Part shown: in pieces, positions 46,202-54,538 of the stretch | How the letters are laid out: every line of letters starts with the position of its first letter | How positions within the stretch are numbered: the first letter of the stretch is position 1 | Assembly (NCBI GenBank): GCA_002256395.1 | Contig: NKJG01000002.1 | Location: forward strand, 124,001 to 188,000 | DNA: 64,000 nucleotides | Source of the DNA: Bacteroidetes bacterium B1(2017) | GTDB lineage: Bacteria > Bacteroidota > Bacteroidia > UKL13-3 | Reading direction: 5' to 3' | Position numbers and translations under genes: made by a program | Notes under the pieces: model-generated | What the model saw: only the letters and a program-made list of their open reading frames with translations | Databases searched by the model: none | What the model was told of the DNA's origin: nothing

Positions 46202-47218
46202 ATGTTGAAATTAATCTCAATATCAGATTTTATTAATGAGCCTAAAACAGGTTTATTGCTTGATGCACGTAGTGAAGGCGAGTTTGAGAGAGGTCATATT
46301 CCAGGTGCAATTTCATTTCCAATTTTGAATAATGAGGAACGAAAACTAGTTGGTACCTGTTATAAACAGAAAGGCCATAAAGAGGCTGTTTTATTGGGTT
46401 ATGAATTGGTAGGTACCAAATTTAAAACCTACGTTGAATATGCCTATGCAAATTGGGAGGGTCAAGAAATAAACATTCACTGTTGGCGTGGTGGACTTAG
46501 AAGCCAAATAATGAGTAACCTATTGAGCTCCGCAGGTTTTAATGTGAAGCTTATTAAAGGAGGTTATAAGGCTTATAGGCAGGTTGTTTTAGACTTTTTG
46601 GCAAAAGATTTTGAGTTTTTTGTTTTAGGTGGATTAACTGGTTCGGGGAAAACTTATGTTTTGGATGAACTTGAGAATAGGGGAGCGCAGGTTTTAAACA
46701 TTGAAAAATTAGCTAACCACAAAGGTTCTGCCTTTGGATCCTTAGGTCAACATCCCCAACCAAGTCAGGAGCATTTTGAGAATTTATCCTTTGAAATACT
46801 AAGAGAATTTAATTTTGAAAATCCTGTTTGGGTTGAGGATGAAAGCCGATTAATTGGGGCACTTCAGGTACCAACTCAAATATATCAAGGCATACGAAAT
46901 AGTTTTGTATATTTTCTTGGGTATTCGTTTGAAGATAGACTTGAACACATTCTGAAGGAATATGGATGCTTTGATAAAAATCTTTTAATTGAGCGAACCA
47001 AACAAATTAAAAAACGAATGGGTGATTTAATTAATAGGATGGCCATTGAAGCCCTTGAAAATGGGGATTTAAGAACTTGGGCAGAAATAGTTTTAATCCA
47101 TTACGATAAGCAATATAGGTATGGCTTTGGTTTACGCAAACCAGGCCAAAGCAAAGATATTTTGCTTAAAAGTGAGGAGCTAATTTTAGAACTTTTAAGC
47201 GTAAAAAGGGAAGCATAA
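46202..47218 (+). CDS. mnmH: tRNA 2-selenouridine synthase (SelU/MnmH)
   Basis: 338 residues. An N-terminal rhodanese domain (about 1-125) has the catalytic cysteine, Cys94, in HCWRGGLRS. A P-loop domain follows with GGLTGSGKT near residue 140. MnmH uses selenophosphate to exchange sulfur for selenium at the wobble uridine of some tRNAs, and can also geranylate the same base. The second cysteine, in GTCYKQKGHKEA, is the conserved family segment. No selD was seen in the window, so the donor is unknown. A strong terminator follows. Confidence 0.93.
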   Translation: MLKLISISDFINEPKTGLLLDARSEGEFERGHIPGAISFPILNNEERKLVGTCYKQKGHKEAVLLGYELVGTKFKTYVEYAYANWEGQEINIHCWRGGLRSQIMSNLLSSAGFNVKLIKGGYKAYRQVVLDFLAKDFEFFVLGGLTGSGKTYVLDELENRGAQVLNIEKLANHKGSAFGSLGQHPQPSQEHFENLSFEILREFNFENPVWVEDESRLIGALQVPTQIYQGIRNSFVYFLGYSFEDRLEHILKEYGCFDKNLLIERTKQIKKRMGDLINRMAIEALENGDLRTWAEIVLIHYDKQYRYGFGLRKPGQSKDILLKSEELILELLSVKREA

Positions 47219-47221
47219 AAA

Positions 47222-47253
47222 AGGCTGTTTCATTTTGAAACAGCCTTTTTTTA
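47222..47253. terminator. Bidirectional terminator between mnmH and the LruC gene
   Basis: Perfect 11-bp arms at 47222-47232 and 47236-47246 with a three-base loop. Seven T follow on the plus strand and an A run precedes it, so it serves both convergent genes. Confidence 0.9.
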
Positions 47254-47270
47254 TTTCTTTATTAAACCTA

Positions 47271-48740
47271 TTATTTAATATTATAAAGGTATTTTAGGTT
47301 CCTATAATCCCCTTTATTCTCATACCAATCTTTTGTTTTTTCGCCACTGGTTTCAACCCATTCTCCAAATGCTGGATAAGAGTGTAGGAAATCTTCCGTA
47401 TCTCTAGAATAGGGTATTTCTTCCACCACATTTAATCCCCAAGGTAAATTATTTTTATTTTTGTAATAGATGCCTTTATCTGGGTTCGAATTATCTTGTG
47501 ATTGACCAAAATATTTAAAGTTAGCCTTTTCTGTAGGAACAAAATCAGGAAGGTGAACTTCTTTACCACGTTCTTGATTGATAATTAAGTATGGGTTAAA
47601 ATTAGTTGCATTTAATTCTTTACTTGTCAAAAGTTTAACGAATTTTCCATCCTCATCCATAAATTTAATAACCATTTCAATTTCTTTAGGAGTTACATAG
47701 ATTCCATCTGAACCAACATTTACGCCGCTTCCACCTGGTGAAGGTAAAATTCTATATGCATCTTCAAACACCATAAAATTCGCTAATTTCATGTCGGCTT
47801 CAGCACCATTACCCGCAATTTTAGTGTAATCGCCTTTAAAATCGCCACCTGTAACTGCCATAATTATCTCGGCTGGAATATTATCTAATTGAAACCCAAA
47901 ACCATTTCTATAACTAGCACCAATAGCTCTAACCTTAAAGGTATATTTAATTTCAATTATCTCTCCACTTGCATTGGTAACCGTATTAAATTTATAACCA
48001 AGAACCAAATCATTAAAATCATAATCGCCATTTGCTGGCCATAGATCTTCGTACATTAATGTACCGAAGCCACCAGAAGCTGGGTAATAATTATCATATG
48101 CTCTAAATTTATCTTTTGGATAGGCATCATCTATGTTTGCAACTTTATCTTCATCGTCATCCTTAAAGGCATCTTCAGATACCGATAATGGTTTACAATC
48201 ATTAGAAGGATCGGAGAAATAAGTACTTGGAATGCTAATATCATCAATTAATAAACCTGCTTCACCTTTATCTCCACCAATTGAAAATAATATTTTATAA
48301 GGATTTCCATCATTGGCAATTTTTTCAGGAACGGCAAATGAAATAGATTGAACATCCTTACCTGTGCTTGGCATATCATATTTATATAATTCAACTAAAT
48401 CGCCTTCACCTTCTTTAAAATAAGGGATGTATGCCACAAAAATATACTTGTTTTTGTCTCCTTCAGCCGTAATTCTACTTTTAAGTGTAATGTTTCCGGC
48501 CTTTAAACGCACCCATGGCGATTTAATATACAAGTCTTTCCATGAACCTGTTGTAAGGTCGGTAGCCATACTTATTTTGCCAGTTATGGCTTTTTCAATA
48601 TACGATACACCTTTAAAATCCCAGCAATTTACATAATCTTCTTTTTGAGAATTGTTTTCACCGTTTAAGGTAATTTGTTGTGCTGTACTAGTTAATTCGG
48701 TTAAAAATAAACCAGCTAATAGTATAAATATTTTTTTCAT
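47271..48740 (-). CDS. LruC domain-containing secreted protein
   Basis: About 489 residues from the ATG at 48740. The frame runs 26 codons further but would overlap the upstream lipoprotein gene, and this ATG starts a clean signal peptide (ending LTSTAQ). The first half is a lectin-like beta region. Then DDDEDKVANIDDAYPKD, quoted as DDEDKV and DDAYPKD, gives calcium-binding-type Asp repeats. The LruC domain begins YEDLWPANGDYDFNDLVLGY and includes GASYRNGFGFQLD. LruC proteins are exposed at the surface of diverse bacteria; the role is unknown. It shares an operon with the preceding lipoprotein. Confidence 0.85.
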   Translation of the reverse strand: MKKIFILLAGLFLTELTSTAQQITLNGENNSQKEDYVNCWDFKGVSYIEKAITGKISMATDLTTGSWKDLYIKSPWVRLKAGNITLKSRITAEGDKNKYIFVAYIPYFKEGEGDLVELYKYDMPSTGKDVQSISFAVPEKIANDGNPYKILFSIGGDKGEAGLLIDDISIPSTYFSDPSNDCKPLSVSEDAFKDDDEDKVANIDDAYPKDKFRAYDNYYPASGGFGTLMYEDLWPANGDYDFNDLVLGYKFNTVTNASGEIIEIKYTFKVRAIGASYRNGFGFQLDNIPAEIIMAVTGGDFKGDYTKIAGNGAEADMKLANFMVFEDAYRILPSPGGSGVNVGSDGIYVTPKEIEMVIKFMDEDGKFVKLLTSKELNATNFNPYLIINQERGKEVHLPDFVPTEKANFKYFGQSQDNSNPDKGIYYKNKNNLPWGLNVVEEIPYSRDTEDFLHSYPAFGEWVETSGEKTKDWYENKGDYRNLKYLYNIK

Positions 48741-48747
48741 AAATTTA

Positions 48748-49146
48748 TTAGTTGTTAGCGTTGTAATCAAATTGAAGAATGTTTCCACTAATAGGAATAA
48801 CCTTTTTAATTTTTCCATAGGTCACTAAAACTTCAGTGTTAGTGGCAGGCACAACTAAATTAATTATAGTGGTTGCGCTCATTAGTTGAAGTGAACTATA
48901 ATAAATTGATTTGCCATCCAACGAACTCACAATTAAAGTGCGATTGATTGGTGTAAGAGTATTAATGCCAGCAACATTTAATACTAAACTTTTAGAGGTT
49001 TTCCATTTAAAGGTTTCGCTTGCCTTTAATTCTGAAACCTTACTTGCTTTAGCAATAGAAGGAGTGGCAGATTCTTGTAGGTTTTTTTTGCAAGAAACCA
49101 TTATAAGGGTGCTTGCTAAAAGTAGGAATAGGAATTTTTTGTTCAT
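48748..49146 (-). CDS. Small lipoprotein upstream of the LruC gene
   Basis: About 132 residues from the ATG at 49146. The frame extends 43 codons upstream, but only this ATG is followed by a lipoprotein signal (FLFLLLASTLIMVSC, Cys near residue 17). The mature part begins with a linker rich in Ser, Ala and Lys, then TFKWKTSKSLVLNVAG, strand-rich to the end, suggesting a small beta sandwich. The spacing to the LruC gene is seven bases, so the two products may act together at the cell surface. Family not recognised. Confidence 0.7.
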   Translation of the reverse strand: MNKKFLFLLLASTLIMVSCKKNLQESATPSIAKASKVSELKASETFKWKTSKSLVLNVAGINTLTPINRTLIVSSLDGKSIYYSSLQLMSATTIINLVVPATNTEVLVTYGKIKKVIPISGNILQFDYNANN

Positions 49147-49293
49147 TGTGTGTTTTATTTTGGTTTTATTGCTAAAGTCAAGTTCTATTCCATGCTGAAA
49201 TAAAAAATCAAGTTTAGGTTTAATTGTTTGATATTCAATGTAAAATATTCTGTTTTGGTAGTCTGTAATCAACATGCCAATGTGGATTGTTTT

Positions 49294-49324
49294 TGTTCAT
49301 TTTGAATCGCTATGTTCATTTTGG
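49294..49324. repeat. Direct repeats TGTTCATTTTG between the lipoprotein and kdnA
   Basis: Copies at 49294-49304 and 49313-49323 are 19 bases apart. The second extends to TGTTCATTTTGG and also occurs at 26710-26721, in another divergent intergenic region. They could be regulator sites shared by both loci. The enclosing gap (49147-49418) has no gene. Confidence 0.45.
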
Positions 49325-49383
49325 GATTAATTTAAAATTAATATTTATCGACTTTTTTATGGGCAAAAGACCCCTAGAATGAT

Positions 49384-49391
49384 TATTTTTG
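49384..49391 (+). promoter_or_regulatory. -7 promoter box of the kdnA-kdnB-kdsA operon
   Basis: TATTTTTG, exact TAnnTTTG, identical to the box of the transaldolase-CBS gene. Transcription would begin near 49395, giving a leader of about 24 bases to the kdnA ATG. The -33 element is not a clear TTG. Confidence 0.6.
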
Positions 49392-49418
49392 TTGCCCAAT
49401 TATTAAATAACAAAAAAC

Positions 49419-50624
49419 ATGGCAGGAACAGAATTTTATGGTGCTGAAGAAAAAAAGGAAATTAATGATGTTTTAGAAACAGGTATCTTTTTTAGATTTA
49501 ATCATGATGCTCAGAGAAACAATATTTGGAAAGCACGTGAATTTGAATCGGAAGTGGCCAAATTAGTAGGAGCAAAATATGCGCACGCAGTTTCAAGTGG
49601 AAGCACTGCAGTATCATGTGCTCTAGCTGCTGCTGGAGTAGGCGCTGGCGACGAGGTTATTGTTCCTCCATTTACCTATATTGCCACTGTTGAGGCAGTA
49701 ATTTTTGCTGGAGCTTTGCCAGTGTTTGCCGAGATTGATGAAACACTTTGTTTAAGTGCTGCTGGAATTAAAAAGGCAATTACTCCTAAAACAAAAGCAA
49801 TTGTTTTAGTTCATATGTGTGGTCAGATGGCTCAAATGGACGAAATAATGGCAGTGGTTAAAGAACATGATTTGACTTTGGTTGAAGATGCGGGTCAGGC
49901 TATGGCCGCTAGTTATAAAGGAGTTTCTACAGGTTTATTTGGCAAAACAGGTTGTTATAGTTTTGATTTTTTCAAAATTGCTACTGCTGGCGAAGGTGGA
50001 GTTATGGTTACTAATGATGAAACTGCGTATAAATTAGCCGACAATTATTCAGATCATGGTCACGATCATCAAGGAAATAACCGTGGAATGGAAAACCACC
50101 CAGTGTTAGGATTTAACTACAGAATATCGGAATTACATGCAGCAATTGGTTTGGCTCAAACCCGCCGTGTACCAATGATTAGAGAAAATAACAACAGAAT
50201 TAAAACTCAAATGATGAGTGAACTTGGCAAAATACCTGGAGTTACTTTCGCAACTATTCCTGATCCAAATGGAGACTCTGCTACATTCTTAAATATGTTC
50301 TTGCCTAATACAGAAGCAGCTAAACGCGTAGTGGAAGAATTTAATAAAAATGGGGTTGCAGGATTTAACTATTGGTTTACAAATATGTATCATTTTATCA
50401 ATCAATGGAATCATATTAAAGAGGGTAAAGTGGCTGCTAAAACAAATGTTCAACTTTTAGGCGCACCTCAAGATTACATGAATTTAGATATTCCTAAAAC
50501 CCAAGAAACCATCGGAAGGTTGATTTCATTTGGTATTAAAGCTTCATGGAAACAAGAAGAATTAGAGGAACTAATTTCGAAAATGAGTATGTCTATTACA
50601 ACAGCTTTGGGTCAAACAGCTTAA
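49419..50624 (+). CDS. kdnA: Kdo 8-aminotransferase, DegT/DnrJ/EryC1/StrS family
   Basis: 401 residues of the PLP-dependent sugar aminotransferase family. Lys186 in SFDFFKIATAGEGG binds PLP, with Asp157 in VEDAGQAMAA holding its pyridine nitrogen and GSTAVS near residue 61 holding the phosphate. In Shewanella, KdnA converts 8-oxo-Kdo, made by KdnB, to 8-amino-3,8-dideoxy-octulosonate (Kdo8N). The identification here rests on the kdnB-type dehydrogenase and kdsA genes lying 10 and 25 bases apart downstream, plus the family match. Other sugar aminotransferases of the family would not sit between these partners. The promoter box at 49384 drives the operon. Confidence 0.82.
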   Translation: MAGTEFYGAEEKKEINDVLETGIFFRFNHDAQRNNIWKAREFESEVAKLVGAKYAHAVSSGSTAVSCALAAAGVGAGDEVIVPPFTYIATVEAVIFAGALPVFAEIDETLCLSAAGIKKAITPKTKAIVLVHMCGQMAQMDEIMAVVKEHDLTLVEDAGQAMAASYKGVSTGLFGKTGCYSFDFFKIATAGEGGVMVTNDETAYKLADNYSDHGHDHQGNNRGMENHPVLGFNYRISELHAAIGLAQTRRVPMIRENNNRIKTQMMSELGKIPGVTFATIPDPNGDSATFLNMFLPNTEAAKRVVEEFNKNGVAGFNYWFTNMYHFINQWNHIKEGKVAAKTNVQLLGAPQDYMNLDIPKTQETIGRLISFGIKASWKQEELEELISKMSMSITTALGQTA

Positions 50625-50634
50625 TAAAACAAGA

Positions 50635-51717
50635 ATGAGTCATAAGAACTTTAAATCTATAGAGAAAACTGTTTTTGGTAGAGGTAGCTTTAACCAATTG
50701 GCCGAAATTATTGAACCTAAAAGGGAGTTAAACAAAAAGTATTTTGTATACATAGTTGATAATTACTTTAAAGGTAAAGAACTTGAGAATAGACTTCAAC
50801 AAAAGCCTGAAGATACTGTTTACTTCGTAGATGTTGATCCGCATGAACCTACTACTGAGCAAATAGATCAATTACGCGATGAAATTTTGGCCCAAAAGGG
50901 TTTGCCTTCTGGTGTAATTGGTATTGGTGGAGGTAGTATAATGGATATTGCAAAAGCACTTTCTTTAATGTTATGCAATGAAGGGCCTTCGCAACAATAC
51001 CAAGGATTAAACCTCATTAAAAAACCAGGAGTGTACCATGTTGGAGTTCCAACTATTTCGGGTACTGGGGCAGAATGTAGCATGACAGCTGTGTTAACTG
51101 GACCAGAAAAGAAATTAGGATTAAAATGTGATTGGACAATTTTTGATCAAGTAATTTTAGATTCAGAATTAACCGAAAGTGTTCCTACTGATAAATGGTT
51201 TTATACAGGCATGGATACCTTTATTCATTGCATTGAAAGTAGAGATGGTATTTTAAACAATGCTTATAGCTTTGCTTATGGCGAACAATCGTTAAAACTT
51301 TGTCGTGAAATCTACCTTGGCGAAAACGCAGGTAGAGGAGCCGAAAATGATGATAAATTAATGGTTGCCTCCTTAATGGGCGGACTTAGTTTAACCTATT
51401 CTGAAGTGGGCGTTTGCCATGCTTTAAGCTATGGATTAAGCAAGATATTTGGCGAAAAACATTGTTATGCAAATTGTTTGGCATTTCAACATTTAGGCGA
51501 TTATTATCCAGAAGGAGTTGCCGAGTTTAAAACGATGTTGGCTAAACATTCTATTACCCTTCCTCAAGGTTTAAGTAAGGGTTGGACAGATGCTGAAATT
51601 ACTGCCATGGCTCATGTAGCGTACAATTTGCCTCATATGTGGAATCATGCTATAGGAACAGATTGGAAGGATAAAATTAGCATTCAAACTATCGAAGATT
51701 TATTTAGAAGATTATAA
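50635..51717 (+). CDS. kdnB: Kdo 8-dehydrogenase, iron-containing alcohol dehydrogenase family
   Basis: 360 residues of the group III metal-dependent alcohol dehydrogenase family. The nucleotide loop GIGGGSIMD is near residue 103. The metal-ligand regions are YTGMDTFIHCIES and VCHALSYGLSKIFGEKHCYANCLAF, quoted here as HALSYGLSK and EKHCYANC, with the expected histidines. In Shewanella, KdnB oxidises the C8 hydroxyl of Kdo to the aldehyde that KdnA aminates. The family match plus tight operon order with kdnA and kdsA support this function. It is cytosolic. The gene lies 10 bases after kdnA. Confidence 0.82.
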   Translation: MSHKNFKSIEKTVFGRGSFNQLAEIIEPKRELNKKYFVYIVDNYFKGKELENRLQQKPEDTVYFVDVDPHEPTTEQIDQLRDEILAQKGLPSGVIGIGGGSIMDIAKALSLMLCNEGPSQQYQGLNLIKKPGVYHVGVPTISGTGAECSMTAVLTGPEKKLGLKCDWTIFDQVILDSELTESVPTDKWFYTGMDTFIHCIESRDGILNNAYSFAYGEQSLKLCREIYLGENAGRGAENDDKLMVASLMGGLSLTYSEVGVCHALSYGLSKIFGEKHCYANCLAFQHLGDYYPEGVAEFKTMLAKHSITLPQGLSKGWTDAEITAMAHVAYNLPHMWNHAIGTDWKDKISIQTIEDLFRRL

Positions 51718-51742
51718 TCGTTTTTAGAAAAATATTTAAAAC

Positions 51743-52576
51743 ATGACTAAAATAGTAAAAGTAGGGGATATCAATTGTGGGAGCGATGAGTTGTTCCTAA
51801 TTTCGGGACCATGCGTAATTGAAGAAGAATCAATTATGATGAAAACCGCTGAAAAATTAAAAGAGGTTTCAGAAAAATTAAATATTAAAATCATTTACAA
51901 ATCGTCTTTCCAAAAAGACAATCGTAGTAGCTTAAAATTCTATGATGGACCAGGTTTGGATAAGGGAGTTAAGATTTTAGCTAAAGTTAAAGAGCAATTT
52001 GGCTTTTCCTTACTTACCGATATTCACTATCCAGATCAAGCTGCTGCTGCTGGTGAGGTGTGCGATGTATTACAAATTCCCGCTTACTTATGCATGCAAT
52101 CAACCTTAATGGTTGCGGCAGCTAAAACAGGGCGTGTAATAAATATCAAACATGGTCAGTTTTTGGCTCCAGAAAACATGAAGCACCCAGTACAAAAATG
52201 TATTGATGCAGGAAACGACCAAATAATATTAACAGAAAGAGGCTATACTTTTGGATATAACGATATGATTGTTGATCCAAGAAGTTTCTTTTTAATGGGA
52301 CAAATTGGGTATCCAGTTGTATTTGATATTACCCATGCCATTCGTAAATATGGTATTCCTAGTGCCGATGCAAAAGGTGGCGCTCGTGAGTTTTTACCAG
52401 TATTAAGTAGAGCCGGTGTTGCAGCTGGAGTAGATGGTGTATTTATTGAAACACATCCTGAGCCAGCAAAAGCATTATGTGATGCAGCATCTCAATTAAG
52501 TGTGTATGATTTAGAGGAATTTGTAAAACCTTTAATCGATATACATAATTTAGAGCTTAGCTATAGAGCGAAATAA
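51743..52576 (+). CDS. kdsA: 3-deoxy-8-phosphooctulonate synthase (KDO-8-phosphate synthase), metal-dependent type
   Basis: 277 residues, the usual length. KdsA joins arabinose-5-phosphate and phosphoenolpyruvate to give Kdo-8-phosphate in lipopolysaccharide synthesis. The metal-ligand set Cys24 (SGPCVIE), His198 (THAIRKYG), Glu236 (FIETHPE) and Asp247 (LCDAAS) matches the Aquifex-type metal enzyme, where these are Cys11, His185, Glu222 and Asp233; the E. coli-type enzyme has Asn for Cys. Family sequence KSSFQKDNRSS is present. It is cotranscribed with kdnA and kdnB, tying the operon to Kdo. Confidence 0.95.
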   Translation: MTKIVKVGDINCGSDELFLISGPCVIEEESIMMKTAEKLKEVSEKLNIKIIYKSSFQKDNRSSLKFYDGPGLDKGVKILAKVKEQFGFSLLTDIHYPDQAAAAGEVCDVLQIPAYLCMQSTLMVAAAKTGRVINIKHGQFLAPENMKHPVQKCIDAGNDQIILTERGYTFGYNDMIVDPRSFFLMGQIGYPVVFDITHAIRKYGIPSADAKGGAREFLPVLSRAGVAAGVDGVFIETHPEPAKALCDAASQLSVYDLEEFVKPLIDIHNLELSYRAK

Positions 52577-52591
52577 TTTTATCCTAGCGCC

Positions 52592-53257
52592 ATGAAAAAA
52601 ATATTTAGCAGCATACTTTTTCTTATACTATTTTCAAGAATTGGTTCAGCACAATATGAACCAGCTTATGGAACTACTAAAGCTGAACCTAAGAGTTTAA
52701 AAGCTTGTTACCTAGGTTTGGGAACTGGAATATATGGAAAATATGGTTTTTTAGGATTAGATTTTGGGGTAAGGTTAAGCCCAAAAACCTTGGCTGAGGT
52801 GAATTTAGGTATAGGTGGATGGGGATCAAAAGCAGGATTTTCATTTACCACCTTTGCAGGTGCTTCTAATACTTGGTGTCCAAGTATTGGTTTTACACGT
52901 AATTCAGGTGCAGCCCTTCCAAGTATGGATTCGAAAGTGAATTTACCTAATTCAAATGAAGAAGTAACTGTTACATCGGATATGATTTATAATCCTGTAA
53001 ACATTATTCATTTGTCTGTACAAAAGCAATTTGTATCCACAAAAGGAAATCGCTTTTTTATAGAATTGGGATATTCTTTGGCAATAAATGAAGTTAAAGT
53101 TGAATTTGATCAACCAACACTTGTTTATAAAGGTACTACTTATAATACCTCAGACCTTAAATTTTCAAATGTTCAAACTGCGGCGCATAAGGCCCAAGCG
53201 CCAAACGGAATTAACATTAGCTTGGGATATCAATTTGGCTTAGGTAAATATAATTAA
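52592..53257 (+). CDS. Outer-membrane beta-barrel-like protein in the Kdo operon
   Basis: 221 residues. A signal peptide (ending IGSAQ) precedes about 200 residues of alternating strand pattern with glycine and aromatic residues (for example YLGLGTGIYGKYGF, GLDFGVRLSP, INISLGYQFGLG at the end), typical of small outer-membrane barrels. The ATG follows the kdsA stop by 15 bases. No enzymatic role is apparent. It may be a passenger in the operon or an envelope protein whose level follows lipopolysaccharide synthesis. A promoter for the next gene follows 31 bases after its stop. Confidence 0.7.
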   Translation: MKKIFSSILFLILFSRIGSAQYEPAYGTTKAEPKSLKACYLGLGTGIYGKYGFLGLDFGVRLSPKTLAEVNLGIGGWGSKAGFSFTTFAGASNTWCPSIGFTRNSGAALPSMDSKVNLPNSNEEVTVTSDMIYNPVNIIHLSVQKQFVSTKGNRFFIELGYSLAINEVKVEFDQPTLVYKGTTYNTSDLKFSNVQTAAHKAQAPNGINISLGYQFGLGKYN

Positions 53258-53287
53258 CCCGATTTTAGCAAATTTCAATTTTAAGTC

Positions 53288-53295
53288 TATTTTTG
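53288..53295 (+). promoter_or_regulatory. -7 promoter box of the transaldolase-CBS gene
   Basis: TATTTTTG, an exact TAnnTTTG, the same eight bases as the kdnA box. The predicted leader is about 26 bases. A -33 TTG is not clear. Confidence 0.55.
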
Positions 53296-53324
53296 CCCAA
53301 AAGCATTTATAACAAGTTTATACC

Positions 53325-54335
53325 ATGGAATTATACTTAGATTCAGCAAACCTTAAAGAAATAGAAGAGGCATTTAAATTAGGCTTCTTAAATGGTTTAA
53401 CCACTACTCCTACTTTCATGCAACGTGAAGGTATTACCGATGTGGATGCCATGATTGTTAAATTATCTAAAATTGTACCTGTTCTTCAAATTGAAGCTTT
53501 AGGTGATACAGCTGAAGATGTATTAGCAGAAGCAAAACGCCAATTGGCATTAGGACTTGATCCTAAAAAAACGGTATTTAAAATACCCGTTTCTTTGGAA
53601 GGCGTTAGAGCTTGTAAAATGCTTAGAAACGAAGGTTTATTGGTAAATGTACATTTAGTTTACACCTTGCAACAAGCCTATATGGCAATGCATGCAGGTG
53701 CTACCTATGTTTGTCCATTAGTAGGTCGTTTACAAGATCAAGGGCATGATGCCTTAGATTTAGTTGCTCAAATAGTTGATGCGGTAGATCATTATGGTTA
53801 TGATACCAAAGTAATGTTCTCATCTGTGCGTACTATGGAGCATATTAGAAATGCTCTCAACCTAGGCGTTCACACCATTACTGTTCCATTAAAAATCATG
53901 AAACAGTTAACCGAAAATCATTTCACCACAGTTGGTACAGATCAGTTTATTCATGATACTCGTTTAATGACTGTAAGAGTTAAAGAGGCCATCAATTCAG
54001 TTAATCCAACTGTTACTGCAGATACCAATTTAGCTGATGCCATTGTTAAGATGACAGAATTTGGCTTTGGCGCAATTACGGTTGTAAATGCAGATGGAAG
54101 TTTAAAAGGTGTATTTACAGATGGTGATTTACGCAGAAAAATCCAAACAGACGGTAGAGATGTATTGAGCAAAAATATGGGTGATTTTACCTATGGAAAT
54201 GCTGTATCCATTGAAGGTTCTGCCTTATTAAATGAAGCGGCTGGATTATTTAAATCAACTAAGGTGGATACTATTTTGGTTACCGAAAATGGTAAACCTA
54301 TTGGAATGATTGATATCCAAGATTTGGAAGACTAA
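53325..54335 (+). CDS. Transaldolase-family protein fused to a KdsD-like CBS pair
   Basis: 336 residues. An FSA/transaldolase barrel (about 1-222) keeps Asp6, the Schiff-base Lys86 (VFKIPVS) and a transaldolase-type Arg in SSVRTM. Glu57 matches transaldolase rather than the Gln59 of FSA. Donor-site residues differ: Thr28 replaces the Asn of TTNPS, and Leu132 replaces Tyr131 (FSA) or Phe178 (TalB). A CBS pair (about 225-336) follows with GVFTDGDLRRK and IDIQDL, patterns shared with the CBS module of the arabinose-5-phosphate isomerase KdsD/KpsF. The gene follows the kdnA-kdnB-kdsA operon. I infer it supplies a sugar phosphate such as arabinose-5-phosphate under CBS control. Not experimentally established. 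Confidence 0.8.
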   Translation: MELYLDSANLKEIEEAFKLGFLNGLTTTPTFMQREGITDVDAMIVKLSKIVPVLQIEALGDTAEDVLAEAKRQLALGLDPKKTVFKIPVSLEGVRACKMLRNEGLLVNVHLVYTLQQAYMAMHAGATYVCPLVGRLQDQGHDALDLVAQIVDAVDHYGYDTKVMFSSVRTMEHIRNALNLGVHTITVPLKIMKQLTENHFTTVGTDQFIHDTRLMTVRVKEAINSVNPTVTADTNLADAIVKMTEFGFGAITVVNADGSLKGVFTDGDLRRKIQTDGRDVLSKNMGDFTYGNAVSIEGSALLNEAAGLFKSTKVDTILVTENGKPIGMIDIQDLED

Positions 54336-54392
54336 AAATATAGGACAAATAAAAAGCATTCAATTTTTGAATTGATTGTTTAAGAAAAAAAT

Positions 54393-54430
54393 GGCCGAAT
54401 CCTACAAAGAGTAGGGTTTGGCCTTTTTTT
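54393..54430 (+). terminator. Terminator of the transaldolase-CBS gene
   Basis: Arms at 54393-54404 and 54412-54423 pair over 12 bases with two G-U wobbles and a seven-base loop, followed by seven T. Confidence 0.85.
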
Positions 54431-54538
54431 ATGAGTTTTTTTTTGTTTTATATATCCTATAAATTAACCATTAATCAAAATTATGATTGCATTAATAAGT
54501 AATTTAATATTTTGCAAGCCTAACAAATTCACCTAATT

